DNA from: Acidobacteriota bacterium
GTDB lineage: Bacteria > Acidobacteriota > Blastocatellia > Pyrinomonadales > Pyrinomonadaceae
Length of the DNA: 64,000 bases
Reading direction: 5' to 3'
Assembly: GCA_016715115.1 (NCBI GenBank)
Contig: JADKBM010000016.1
Span: 496,001-560,000, forward strand
Shown one piece after another: positions 35,579 through 43,465 of the stretch; position 1 is the first letter of the stretch, and each line of letters begins with the position of its first letter. The notes beneath the pieces were generated by a model that was not told the origin of the DNA, searched no databases, and saw nothing but the letters and a program-made list of their open reading frames with translations. The translations under genes and the position numbers were made by a program.

Positions 35579-36356
35579 TTTCGGTCGCCTCCTCGCTCAC
35601 TGCGGCCTCTTCAGATTTCTTGGCTCTCGGCTTCGCCGCCTTCTTCGCCTTCGGCGCTTCTTCCGCTACGACTTCGACAACTTCAGGAACATCAACCGTC
35701 TTCCGTCCTTCGCGCTTAGGGTCGAGCAAGCTATTCAGTTCCTCGACGGCAGCCTTTGAAAGCACCAGTTTCTCGTGGTAGATGATGTCGTATATGTTGA
35801 GGCCGTACGCATTCGTGACCTTGGTCTTTTCAACGTTGCGCGCTGACATCACCAGATTGGCGTTGTCGAGCGAGTCAACGATCAGCGTCTTGACAGCCTT
35901 CTTGACATCGGTCAGCCCGAGCATCTTCATCGCGCCGAGAAAGTCCTTCGTGCGAATCGCTCCGAACGTCAATTCGTCGACAACGATGATGTTGCCTTCC
36001 CGAAGTCTTTCGGAAAGCGCTGAACGAAGCGCTCCGCGCCGCATTTTCTTCGGAATGTTGTACGACCAATCGCGCGGCTGCGGTCCGTGAACGTTTCCGC
36101 CGCCTTTCCACAAAGGCGAGCGGAGAGACGCGATTCGCGCCCGACCGGTTCCCTTTTGCTTCCAGAGCTTGCGACCCGAACCGGAGACGTTTCCCCGCGT
36201 TTTTGTCGCCGACGTTCCCTGGCGGGCGTTGGCAAGATAGTTCTTGACCGCCGCGTGGATGAGCCCCTCGTTCAGATCGGCGCCAAAAACCGCGTCCGAA
36301 AGGGTCACTTCACCAACTTCTTTGTTCTTCAAATTGCGAACCTTAACGGTAGGCAT
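35571..36356 (-). CDS. rplD: 50S ribosomal protein L4 with C-terminal extension
   Basis: Tunnel protein and, in E. coli, an S10-operon repressor. 261 residues against ~205 usual. Core: ARQGTSATKTRGNVSGSGRKLWKQKGTGRARIASLRSPLWKGGG, RRGALRSALSERLREGNIIVVDEL, ARNVEKTKVTNAYGLNIYDIIYHEKLVLSKAAVEELNSLL. The last ~45 residues (EEAPKAKKAAKPRAKKSEEAAVSEEATENE) are a charged low-complexity tail. Confidence 0.96.
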   Translation of the reverse strand: MPTVKVRNLKNKEVGEVTLSDAVFGADLNEGLIHAAVKNYLANARQGTSATKTRGNVSGSGRKLWKQKGTGRARIASLRSPLWKGGGNVHGPQPRDWSYNIPKKMRRGALRSALSERLREGNIIVVDELTFGAIRTKDFLGAMKMLGLTDVKKAVKTLIVDSLDNANLVMSARNVEKTKVTNAYGLNIYDIIYHEKLVLSKAAVEELNSLLDPKREGRKTVDVPEVVEVVAEEAPKAKKAAKPRAKKSEEAAVSEEATENE

Positions 36357-36451
36357 AATTTACTCCATTTCCGGTTTCGGAGGTCGTCGGTGTTCGGTTC
36401 GGCCACGGCCGCAATCGGAACATACACAACTATCCAAACCTTTCAGCTAAC

Positions 36452-37090
36452 CTATGATTTCTTAACTAATACCAAGCTGCCGTTCGCGCCCGGAACCGCA
36501 CCGCGAACCATGATCAAATTGTTCTCGGCGTCAACCCTTGCGACCGTCAGGCCCTTCACCGTGACGCGCGCATCGCCCATATGTCCCGACGATTTGGTGC
36601 CCTTGATGACGCGCGACGGATAGGCGGATTGGCCGATCGAACCAGGAGCGCGCACCGACATCGAACCGTGCGATTCAGGACCGCGATGGAACTTATGACG
36701 CTTGATGGTACCTGCGAACCCGCGGCCTTTCGATTTCCCGACAACTTCGATCTTGTCGCCATCGGAGAACATATCGGCCTTGATCTGGTCGCCGACGTTG
36801 ACATCGGCCTCGCCTTCGAGACGAATCTCGCGAAGCACGCGGGTCGGCGGCAAGCCGTTCCCGGTCTTCTCGAAGTGCCCTCGCATCGGCTTGCTGACGT
36901 TCTTCAATTTGATCGGCTTTTCTTCGACAAGACCAAGTTGCACGGCATTGTAACCGTCCCGTCCCGCGGCGCTTTTCGTCTGGACGACAACGCACGGACC
37001 TGCCTTGATGACGGTGACCGGCGTAACCGTTCCGTCCTCCGCAAAGATCTGCGTCATCCCAATTTTTCTTCCGATGATTCCACTAATCAT
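36452..37090 (-). CDS. rplC: 50S ribosomal protein L3
   Basis: 212 residues, normal: GIIGRKIGMTQIFAEDGTVTPVTVIKAGPCVVVQTK, GFAGTIKRHKFHRGPESHGSMSVRAPGSIGQSAYPSRVIKG, MGDARVTVKGLTVARVDAENNLIMVRGAVPGANG. It binds near the peptidyl-transferase centre. Confidence 0.97.
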   Translation of the reverse strand: MISGIIGRKIGMTQIFAEDGTVTPVTVIKAGPCVVVQTKSAAGRDGYNAVQLGLVEEKPIKLKNVSKPMRGHFEKTGNGLPPTRVLREIRLEGEADVNVGDQIKADMFSDGDKIEVVGKSKGRGFAGTIKRHKFHRGPESHGSMSVRAPGSIGQSAYPSRVIKGTKSSGHMGDARVTVKGLTVARVDAENNLIMVRGAVPGANGSLVLVKKS

Positions 37091-37180
37091 ATTTTCGATT
37101 TTGGATTTTGGATTCTGGATTCTGGAATCCCTTTCCGGCCGCGAGGCCGTCGGGATTCCAAGACCGAAGATCGAAAATCG
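37087..37180. repeat. Word-type hairpin between rplC and rpsJ
   Basis: tttcgattttggattttgg and ggaatccc on the left face gggattcc, aagaccgaagatcgaaaatcg on the right, with an inner ggccgcgaggcc hairpin. No gene. Confidence 0.8.
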
Positions 37181-37182
37181 CC

Positions 37183-37503
37183 CTAATTCTTACCAAAAGC
37201 CTTGATTTCAACGTCCACGCCCGCCGGCAAATCGAGTTTCATCAGCGCATCGACCGTTTCGGCCGTCGGATCAAGAATATCCATCAAGCGCTTGTGAGTT
37301 CTGATCTCAAACTGCTCACGCGACTTCTTGTCGACGTGGGGCGAACGAAGTACCGTCCACTTGTTCTTGATCGTGGGGAGCGGAATCGGTCCGGCAACCC
37401 GCGCGCCCGTACGCTTTGCTGTTTCGACGATCTCGAGCGTTGACTGGTCGAGAACGCGGTGATCGTAAGCTTTCAACTTGATCCGGATTTTTTCGTTTAA
37501 CAT
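37183..37503 (-). CDS. rpsJ: 30S ribosomal protein S10
   Basis: Head protein and NusE transcription antitermination partner. 106 residues: KIRIKLKAYDHRVLDQSTLEIVETAKRTGARVAGPIPLPT, SPHVDKKSREQFEIRTHKRLMDILDPTAETVDALMKLDLPAGVDVEI. Confidence 0.98.
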   Translation of the reverse strand: MLNEKIRIKLKAYDHRVLDQSTLEIVETAKRTGARVAGPIPLPTIKNKWTVLRSPHVDKKSREQFEIRTHKRLMDILDPTAETVDALMKLDLPAGVDVEIKAFGKN

Positions 37504-37509
37504 AAAATT

Positions 37510-37566
37510 CAGTGGTCAGCAGCCGGTGGTCAGCGGTCAGTTCTGAAAACTGACCACCGACCACTG
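37510..37566. repeat. Hairpin between rpsJ and tuf
   Basis: cagtggtc and ggtggtcag on the left pair with ctgaccacc and gaccactg on the right; one 7-nt bulge on the left. Same architecture as the other spacer hairpins but with a different word (ggtcag). It could act as an mRNA processing site between str and S10 parts; that is speculative. Confidence 0.8.
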
Positions 37567-37577
37567 CTTACTGCTAA

Positions 37578-38766
37578 CTATTCAACAATATCGGAAACCG
37601 TTCCGGCTCCGACCGTGCGGCCGCCTTCGCGGATGGCGAACCGAAGCCCCTTTTCCATCGCGATCGGCGCGATCAGCTCGATCTCCATCGCAATGTTGTC
37701 GCCCGGCATCACCATCTCGACTCCCGTCGGCAAATGCGCGACGCCCGTGACGTCCGTGGTGCGGAAGTAGAACTGCGGCCGGTAGCCCGTAAAGAACGGG
37801 GTGTGGCGTCCGCCTTCTTCCTTCGTCAAAACATACGCTTCCGCCTTGAACTTCGTGTGCGGCTTGATCGATCCCGGCTTCGCGATGACCTGTCCGCGCT
37901 CGATCTCCTTGCGCTCGACACCGCGGAGCAGCAACCCGACGTTGTCTCCCGCGCGGCCCTCGTCGAGAAGCTTCTTGAACATCTCGACTCCCGTGCAGAC
38001 CGAATTGCGCGTGTCCTTGATGCCGACGATCTCCACCGGCTCGTTGACCTTGATGATCCCGCGCTCGATTCGTCCCGTCGCCACCGTGCCGCGGCCCTGG
38101 ATCGTGAAAATGTCTTCCACCGGCATCAGGAACGGCTTGTCCGTGTCGCGCTCCGGCGTCGGAATGTAGTCGTCCACCGCCTGCATCAGCTCGTCGATCG
38201 TCGGCTCCCACTTCGGATCGCCTTCGAGCGCCTTGAGCGCCGATCCCTTGATCACCGGAATGTCGTCGCCCGGAAACTCGTAGCTCGAAAGCAACTCGCG
38301 CACTTCCAGCTCGACCAACTCCAGCAACTCCTCGTCGTCGACCATGTCCACCTTGTTCATAAAGACGACCATCGCCGGAACTCCGACCTGACGGCCGAGC
38401 AGGATGTGCTCGCGCGTCTGCGGCATCGGCCCGTCCGTCGCCGCGACCACCAGGATCGCCCCCGTCCATCTGCGCCGCGACCGTGATCATGTTCTTCACA
38501 TAGTCGGCGTGGCCCGGACAGTCAACGTGCGCGTAGTGACGGTTCGCCGTCTCATACTCGACGTGCGAGGTCGCGATCGTGATCCCGCGCGCCTTCTCTT
38601 CCGGTGCGTTGTCGATCGAATCGAACGAGCGAAACGTCATCTTCGGATTATGCTTGCTCATCACCTTCGTGATCGCCGCCGTCAGCGTCGTCTTACCGTG
38701 GTCAACGTGTCCGATCGTTCCGATGTTCACGTGCGGCTTGCTTCTGTCAAATTTCTCTTTACTCAT
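37578..38766 (-). pseudogene. tuf: Elongation factor Tu, frameshifted by one base
   Basis: EF-Tu delivers aminoacyl-tRNA to the ribosome. The N-terminal part (MSKEKFDRSKPHVNIGTIGHVDHGKTTLTA...CPGHADYVKNMITVAAQMDG) is in one frame. The rest (VAATDGPMPQTREHILLGRQVGVP...MEKGLRFAIREGGRTVGAGTVSDIVE) is in another. The join is a G5 run at 38459-38463 (C5 on the plus strand); with G4 the frame would read through as DGAILVVAATDG. Both parts are otherwise perfect, so this is either a sequencing or assembly homopolymer error (likely; tuf is often present in two near-identical copies) or a recent real mutation. The place after fusA is canonical. Confidence 0.9.
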
Positions 38767-38793
38767 AAATCCTCTCTGAAAGTCTAAAAATGC

Positions 38794-40890
38794 TTAACTG
38801 CTGGCCCCTCTTACTTTGGCGATGATCTCTTCGGCGACGTTGCGCGGCGCTTCGTCATAACGTTCAAAATGCATCGACGACGTGGCGCGGCCCTGCGTGG
38901 AGCTGCGGAGATCGGTCGTGTATCCGAACATTTCAGAAAGCGGAACAAATGCCGTTACGACCTGAACATTGCCCGGACGCGGTTCCATTTTTTCGATCTG
39001 GCCGCGGCGCCGATTGAGGTCGCCATTGACCGCGCCCATATATTCTTCCGGAGTCACGACCTCGATGCGCATGATCGGCTCAAGCAAAACCGCCTTGGCC
39101 TTTTTGAGCGCGTCCTGAAACGCGAGGCTTCCCGCGATATGGAACGAACGCTCGTCAGAGTCGACTTCGTGATACGAACCGAACAGCAATCGCGCGCGAA
39201 TGTCGACAAGTTCGTATCCCGCAAGGAATCCGCGGCGCATCGCGTCCTGGATACCTTCCGAGACGGGCTTGATGAACTGGCGCGGAATCGCCCCGCCGGT
39301 GATCTTGTCTTCGAAAACGAATCCTTCGCCCGGTGCCGGTTCGATCTCGAGTTCGACGTGTCCGAACTGGCCGCGGCCGCCCGACTGTTTCTTAAAGACC
39401 TCTTTGCCCGGCGCAAGCTTCGTGATGGTTTCACGGTATGCGACCTGCGGTTTGCCGACGTTCGCTTCGACGCCGAACTCGCGCTTCATACGATCGACAA
39501 TGATCTCGAGGTGGAGTTCGCCCATTCCGGCAATGATCGTCTGGCCCGTTTCGTGATCGGTGGAAACCTGGAACGACGGGTCCTCGGAAGCAAGACGATT
39601 GAGGGCGATGCCCATTTTGTCCTGATCCTGGCGTGTTTTCGGTTCGACCGCGACGCGCACGACCGGATCCGGAAACTCCATCGATTCGAGAATGATCTGC
39701 TTCGTCTCGTCGGAGATCGTGTCGCCGGTCGTGACGTTCTTCATTCCGCCGATGGCGATGATCTCGCCCGCCGACGCCGACTCGATGTCCTCGCGTTTGT
39801 TGGCGTGCATACGCATCAGGCGTCCGACGCGTTCCTTGGTGCCTTTGATCGTGTTGTAAACGTAGGAGCCGGAGGTGACCGTTCCGGAATAGATGCGGAC
39901 GAACGCGAGCTGGCCGAGATGTTTGTCGGCCATCAATTTGAAAACCAGTCCCGAGAACGGCGCCGACGCATCGGCCGGACGTGCCTCGACCTCGTCGGTC
40001 TTCGGATTCGTGCCCTCGACCGGCGGGATATCAAGCGGCGACGGCAAAAAGTCGACGACCGCATCGAGCAATGTTTGAACGCCTTTGTTTTTGAAGGCCG
40101 ATCCGGTGACGACCGGAACGATCTTAAGTTCAGTCGTACCCTTGCGAAGCGCGGCGCGGATCTCGTCTTCGCTGATCTCTTCGCCTTCGAGATACTTTAC
40201 CATCAGGTCGTCGTCGATCGACGACACCGCTTCGACGAGTTTTTCGCGCCATTCCTTGGCGGACTCAAGGAGGTCGGCCGGAATTTCGACCGTTTCGTAC
40301 TCGGCGCCCTTCGTTTCGTCGTTCCACACGAGGCCCTTCATCGTGATCAGGTCGATGACGCCTTTCAGTTGATCTTCGAGGCCGATCGGGATCTGCAAAG
40401 CAACTGCGTTCGCGCCAAGACGCTTCAGGATCGAATCGAAGCTGCGGTCGAACGATGCGCCGGCGCGATCGAGCTTGTTAATGAAACAAATTCTCGGGAC
40501 ACCGTATTTGTCAGCCTGACGCCAAACCGTTTCCGACTGCGGCTCGACGCCCGCGACGCCGTCAAAAACAGCGACCGCTCCGTCGAGAACCCGAAGCGAG
40601 CGTTCGACTTCCATCGTGAAATCGACGTGGCCCGGCGTATCGATGATGTTCACTCTGTGCTCGACGCCGTTGCGCTTCCAGAAACAAGTCGTCGCCGCCG
40701 ACGTGATCGTGATGCCGCGCTCTTGCTCCTGCTCCATCCAGTCCATCGTCGCCGTTCCTTCGTGAACTTCGCCGATCTTGTGCGAAACACCGGTGTAATA
40801 AAGGACGCGCTCGGTCGTCGTGGTCTTACCCGCGTCGATATGCGCCATGATCCCGATGTTTCTGAACTTGTCTAAACTGATCTTTGACAT
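38794..40890 (-). CDS. fusA: Elongation factor G
   Basis: GTPase that translocates tRNAs and mRNA on the ribosome. 698 residues, typical. G1 GIMAHIDAGKTTTTERVLYYTG, G2 EQERGITITSAATTCFW, G3 NIIDTPGHVDFTMEVERSLRVLDGAVAVFDGVAGVEPQSETVWRQ, G4 NKLDRAG. Domain IV shows YRETITKLAPGKEVFKKQSGGRGQFGHVELEIEP and domain V EPIMRIEVVTPEEYMGAVNGDLNRRRGQI. It lies 27 bp upstream of tuf and 83 bp downstream of rpsG. Confidence 0.98.
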   Translation of the reverse strand: MSKISLDKFRNIGIMAHIDAGKTTTTERVLYYTGVSHKIGEVHEGTATMDWMEQEQERGITITSAATTCFWKRNGVEHRVNIIDTPGHVDFTMEVERSLRVLDGAVAVFDGVAGVEPQSETVWRQADKYGVPRICFINKLDRAGASFDRSFDSILKRLGANAVALQIPIGLEDQLKGVIDLITMKGLVWNDETKGAEYETVEIPADLLESAKEWREKLVEAVSSIDDDLMVKYLEGEEISEDEIRAALRKGTTELKIVPVVTGSAFKNKGVQTLLDAVVDFLPSPLDIPPVEGTNPKTDEVEARPADASAPFSGLVFKLMADKHLGQLAFVRIYSGTVTSGSYVYNTIKGTKERVGRLMRMHANKREDIESASAGEIIAIGGMKNVTTGDTISDETKQIILESMEFPDPVVRVAVEPKTRQDQDKMGIALNRLASEDPSFQVSTDHETGQTIIAGMGELHLEIIVDRMKREFGVEANVGKPQVAYRETITKLAPGKEVFKKQSGGRGQFGHVELEIEPAPGEGFVFEDKITGGAIPRQFIKPVSEGIQDAMRRGFLAGYELVDIRARLLFGSYHEVDSDERSFHIAGSLAFQDALKKAKAVLLEPIMRIEVVTPEEYMGAVNGDLNRRRGQIEKMEPRPGNVQVVTAFVPLSEMFGYTTDLRSSTQGRATSSMHFERYDEAPRNVAEEIIAKVRGASS

Positions 40891-40973
40891 TGCTTTAGTA
40901 TGCAGTCAGCAGCTAGCGGTGAGCAGTTAGAGTTATCTAATGCCTACCGCAAACGGCTTACGGCTCACTCCGA

Positions 40974-41444
40974 TTAGAATCTGTAATGAGCGAACGCTTT
41001 GTTCGCTTCCGCCATGCGATGGACGTCCTCGCGCTTCTTGACCGCTCCGCCGCGGGTGCCGTATGCATCGAGAAGTTCGCCGACGAGCCGGTCGGTCATC
41101 GTCTTTTCGTTGCGGTTGCGCGAGTTTGCGACGATCCAACGAATCGCCAGCGTGTTGCGCCGGTCGCGGCTGACTTCGATCGGCACCTGATAAGTTGCAC
41201 CGCCGATACGGCGCGATTTCACTTCGAGCGCCGGCGCGACATTGTCGAGCGCCTTTTTGAAGACCTTCAGCGGCTCTTCACCGGTCTTTTCGCCGATTCT
41301 TTCCATCGCCGCGTAGAAGCTCTTCTCAGCGGTCGATTTTTTTCCTGCCCACATCACGCCGTTAATGAACTTGGTCACGATAACGCTGTTGTAGATCGGA
41401 TCCGGAAGGACTTCTCTTTTTCCTGCAACTCTTCTTCTTGGCAT
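40974..41444 (-). CDS. rpsG: 30S ribosomal protein S7
   Basis: Head assembly protein and str-operon repressor in E. coli. 156 residues: PRRRVAGKREVLPDPIYNSVIVTKFINGVMWAGKKSTAEK, VKSRRIGGATYQVPIEVSRDRRNTLAIRWIVANSRNR, MTDRLVGELLDAYGTRGGAVKKREDVHRMAEANKAFAHYRF. Confidence 0.97.
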   Translation of the reverse strand: MPRRRVAGKREVLPDPIYNSVIVTKFINGVMWAGKKSTAEKSFYAAMERIGEKTGEEPLKVFKKALDNVAPALEVKSRRIGGATYQVPIEVSRDRRNTLAIRWIVANSRNRNEKTMTDRLVGELLDAYGTRGGAVKKREDVHRMAEANKAFAHYRF

Positions 41445-41449
41445 AATTC

Positions 41450-41520
41450 AATTTGTGATTGGCGATTTGTGAATTCGGATTTGAGATAATTCCGAAATCA
41501 GCATTCCCAATTCCGAAATC
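41450..41520. repeat. Word-type hairpin between rpsG and rpsL
   Basis: atttgtgattggcgatttgtgaattcggattt faces aattccgaaatc and caattccgaaatc. Imperfect stem made of the same gattt/aaatc words; no gene. Confidence 0.75.
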
Positions 41521-41901
41521 CTATTTGCTTCCCTTCGGACGTTTCGCGCCGTACTTCGAACGCGCCTGGTTGCGGTTCGCGACGCCTGAGGCGTCGAGCG
41601 TTCCGCGAATGATGTGATAACGAACGCCCGGAAGATCCTTGACGCGGCCGCCGCGGATCAAAACAATCGAGTGCTCCTGCAAGTTGTGTCCGATACCCGG
41701 AATATAGGTTGTAACTTCGATCTGATTCGTCAGACGAACACGGGCCACCTTGCGAAGCGCCGAGTTCGGCTTCTTCGGGGTCTGCGTGTAAACGCGCGTG
41801 CAAACGCCGCGCTTCTGCGGATTGGCCTGCAGGGCCGGGCTCGCCGTCTTGTATTTCACCCTCTGGCGGCCCTTGCGAACTAATTGATTGATCGTCGGCA
41901 T
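41521..41901 (-). CDS. rpsL: 30S ribosomal protein S12
   Basis: Decoding-centre protein. 126 residues: MPTINQLVRKGRQRV, TRVYTQTPKKPNSALRKVARVRLTNQIEVTTYIPGIGHNLQEHSIVLIRGGRVKDLPGVRYHIIRGTLDASGV. The streptomycin-related lysines (in TPKKPNSALRK and GRVKDLPGV) are wild-type. First gene of the long block; its ~290-nt leader lies between 41902 and about 42190. Confidence 0.98.
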   Translation of the reverse strand: MPTINQLVRKGRQRVKYKTASPALQANPQKRGVCTRVYTQTPKKPNSALRKVARVRLTNQIEVTTYIPGIGHNLQEHSIVLIRGGRVKDLPGVRYHIIRGTLDASGVANRNQARSKYGAKRPKGSK

Positions 41902-42190
41902 TGTTTCCTCTTTAAAATCCCGAAAGGCAAAAGTAACCTTTCACCTGACTCTTGCCGGATCATATCCGGCAGTTAGCAACAAGTCTCAACTTGCGTTAAG
42001 TTAATTGGATTAAACCTTAATTATCTTCAGGCATCGACTTTGCTGTAGCGTGGCATGTTAATGATTTGACTCAATTCGCCGCGATCCGATAGGTTCGGTG
42101 CTTTACGCTACAATTCCTGTGTCAGCCTTCAAAAATCACCCGGTGAATTCGATTACGAATCACACAGAAGGTCCAGACGTTTCAGTCCGA
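41902..42190 (-). promoter_or_regulatory. Structured 5' leader of the str/S10/spc block
   Basis: No ORF. Two clear dyads: tgccggat-cat-atccggca (perfect 8-bp stem, 3-nt loop) at 41953-41971, and tgtagcgt / acgctaca (8-bp, perfect) at 42044-42051 and 42105-42112, closing a ~69-nt domain. Neither is followed by a T-run. They may bind a ribosomal protein for feedback control; this is inference. Confidence 0.6.
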
Positions 42191-42198
42191 AACTAAAG

Positions 42199-42227
42199 AC
42201 TATAATAAACGATCAAAACACTGTCAA
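42199..42227 (-). promoter_or_regulatory. Sigma70-type promoter for the str operon
   Basis: TTGACA (minus strand, 42227-42222), 17-nt spacer, TATAGT (42204-42199). The -35 is a perfect match and the -10 a 5/6 match at ideal spacing, so transcription should start near 42190. Confidence 0.85.
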
Positions 42228-42381
42228 GCGGGAACCGCTATTTTCAGGCAACCGGCGCGTCTTAGCGAGGGTGCCGCAGCACCTTCCAAAAACCGACGCT
42301 CACGAAGATACGCCACGGCAGACGGACATCTCGCGCGACGCGCGCGCCTGACTGCTCATAAAGGTGTGCCGAACACCCTTT

Positions 42382-42837
42382 CTAAAGCGCCAACAGCATG
42401 ATCAGCAACGCCGGGCCCGCTTTCGTACCGAAAAGCGCATGGGCAAGCGGCATCAGTAAGATTCCCAGCGGAATCGCCTTATAGATCTGAGACGCCTTCG
42501 TCAGCAAACCGCTCCATTCGCTTCCGTTGAAGGAAACCAAATTCAAATAGTTCGCCGGCGGCAAATTCGGCTGACCTGACATTGAAATGTTCAGCCGATC
42601 TTCGATCGGTGCCAGCTTGTAAGAGATCTTGTACGGTGAATTGATCTCAACTCCACCCGGAATCGTGACCGTCGGGGCGATCGCCTCAATCCCCGAAACG
42701 AACGCCGACTTCGTCTCTTCGTTCGAAAGCACGGCAGCGATCGAATTGATGGCAAACTGAACATCTGATGAACAACGCGTCTTGAACGCCTGCTGCTGCT
42801 CTTCGGATGTCATATTCATAACATCGGTCGTGTACAT
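42382..42837 (-). CDS. Unknown protein with hydrophobic C-terminus
   Basis: 151 residues; not recognised. The start is ATG 42837, because GAGGAGG lies 8 nt upstream on the minus strand, making an upstream GTG (42846) unlikely. The first ~35 residues are polar (EEQQQAFKTRCSSDVQFAI). The middle (TVTIPGGVEINSPYKISYKLAP...LNISMSGQPNLPPANYLNL) looks beta-rich. The end YKAIPLGILLMPLAHALFGTKAGPALLIMLLAL is a strong membrane-inserting segment. It lies upstream of the str promoter and is transcribed away from the ferredoxin gene. Confidence 0.6.
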   Translation of the reverse strand: MYTTDVMNMTSEEQQQAFKTRCSSDVQFAINSIAAVLSNEETKSAFVSGIEAIAPTVTIPGGVEINSPYKISYKLAPIEDRLNISMSGQPNLPPANYLNLVSFNGSEWSGLLTKASQIYKAIPLGILLMPLAHALFGTKAGPALLIMLLAL

Positions 42838-43465
42838 CGTCAGCACCTCCTCACGATGAATTCCCTGTTTATTTTACACCCAACAAAAACCGGGACCAAG
42901 CACAGCGCGGAGTCGGTATTGGCGCCCGTCGGAAGAGGCCGCTTGATTGAAACTACCTTTTTAAGAGCGTCCGACGCCCACTGAATCGTGTATCCCGAAA
43001 GGCTCCGATATCATCTTCGCGTTCTTTGCGAGCTTTGCTTGAAGCCTCACGCCAAGCCCGTTAAGAACGCGGAACTGCGGCTAGCCTCGCGCGACAATTG
43101 CCTGAACGCAAAGGGGGTCATTTCGAACGCCGTGGATTTTGATGCTTGCATTCTCGCAATTTTGGGGCACATCGGGGTCTGCAATCCAACGTTTGGGACA
43201 ACATTGATCCAGAACTCGAGATGCACAAGTCCGGCTGATCATTTTGAGCCATCCAATTTGCCAACCGGTTCGTTCACTCTGACACTCTGTTTTTTTCCGA
43301 AAATGCTCTGGCGGTCTCTTGCTCTTCGTCATTAGAGAACGATTCGGATCACTCCTTGCGGGTTGAAATCCGCTGGAAACGTCTTGCCGTTTGTTTTTCG
43401 TGTCCGGAATTGTTAAGTTTTTCCTTTGCATCCGGTTTTGATTTCGACACAAATTCAATAAAGTA
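42838..43465. other. Gene-free spacer
   Basis: About 630 bp between the divergent unknown protein and the ferredoxin-domain gene. Open frames on both strands show no protein-like composition. Apart from the ribosome site just upstream of 42837, I see no terminator, repeat or RNA structure to name. Confidence 0.5.

Noticed and set aside
37578..38450. A separate 290-residue protein
   Set aside because: It is the C-terminal part of EF-Tu displaced by one base, not an independent gene.
38869..40875. 668-residue open frame on the plus strand
   Set aside because: It is the complement of fusA; fusA is certain from its motifs.
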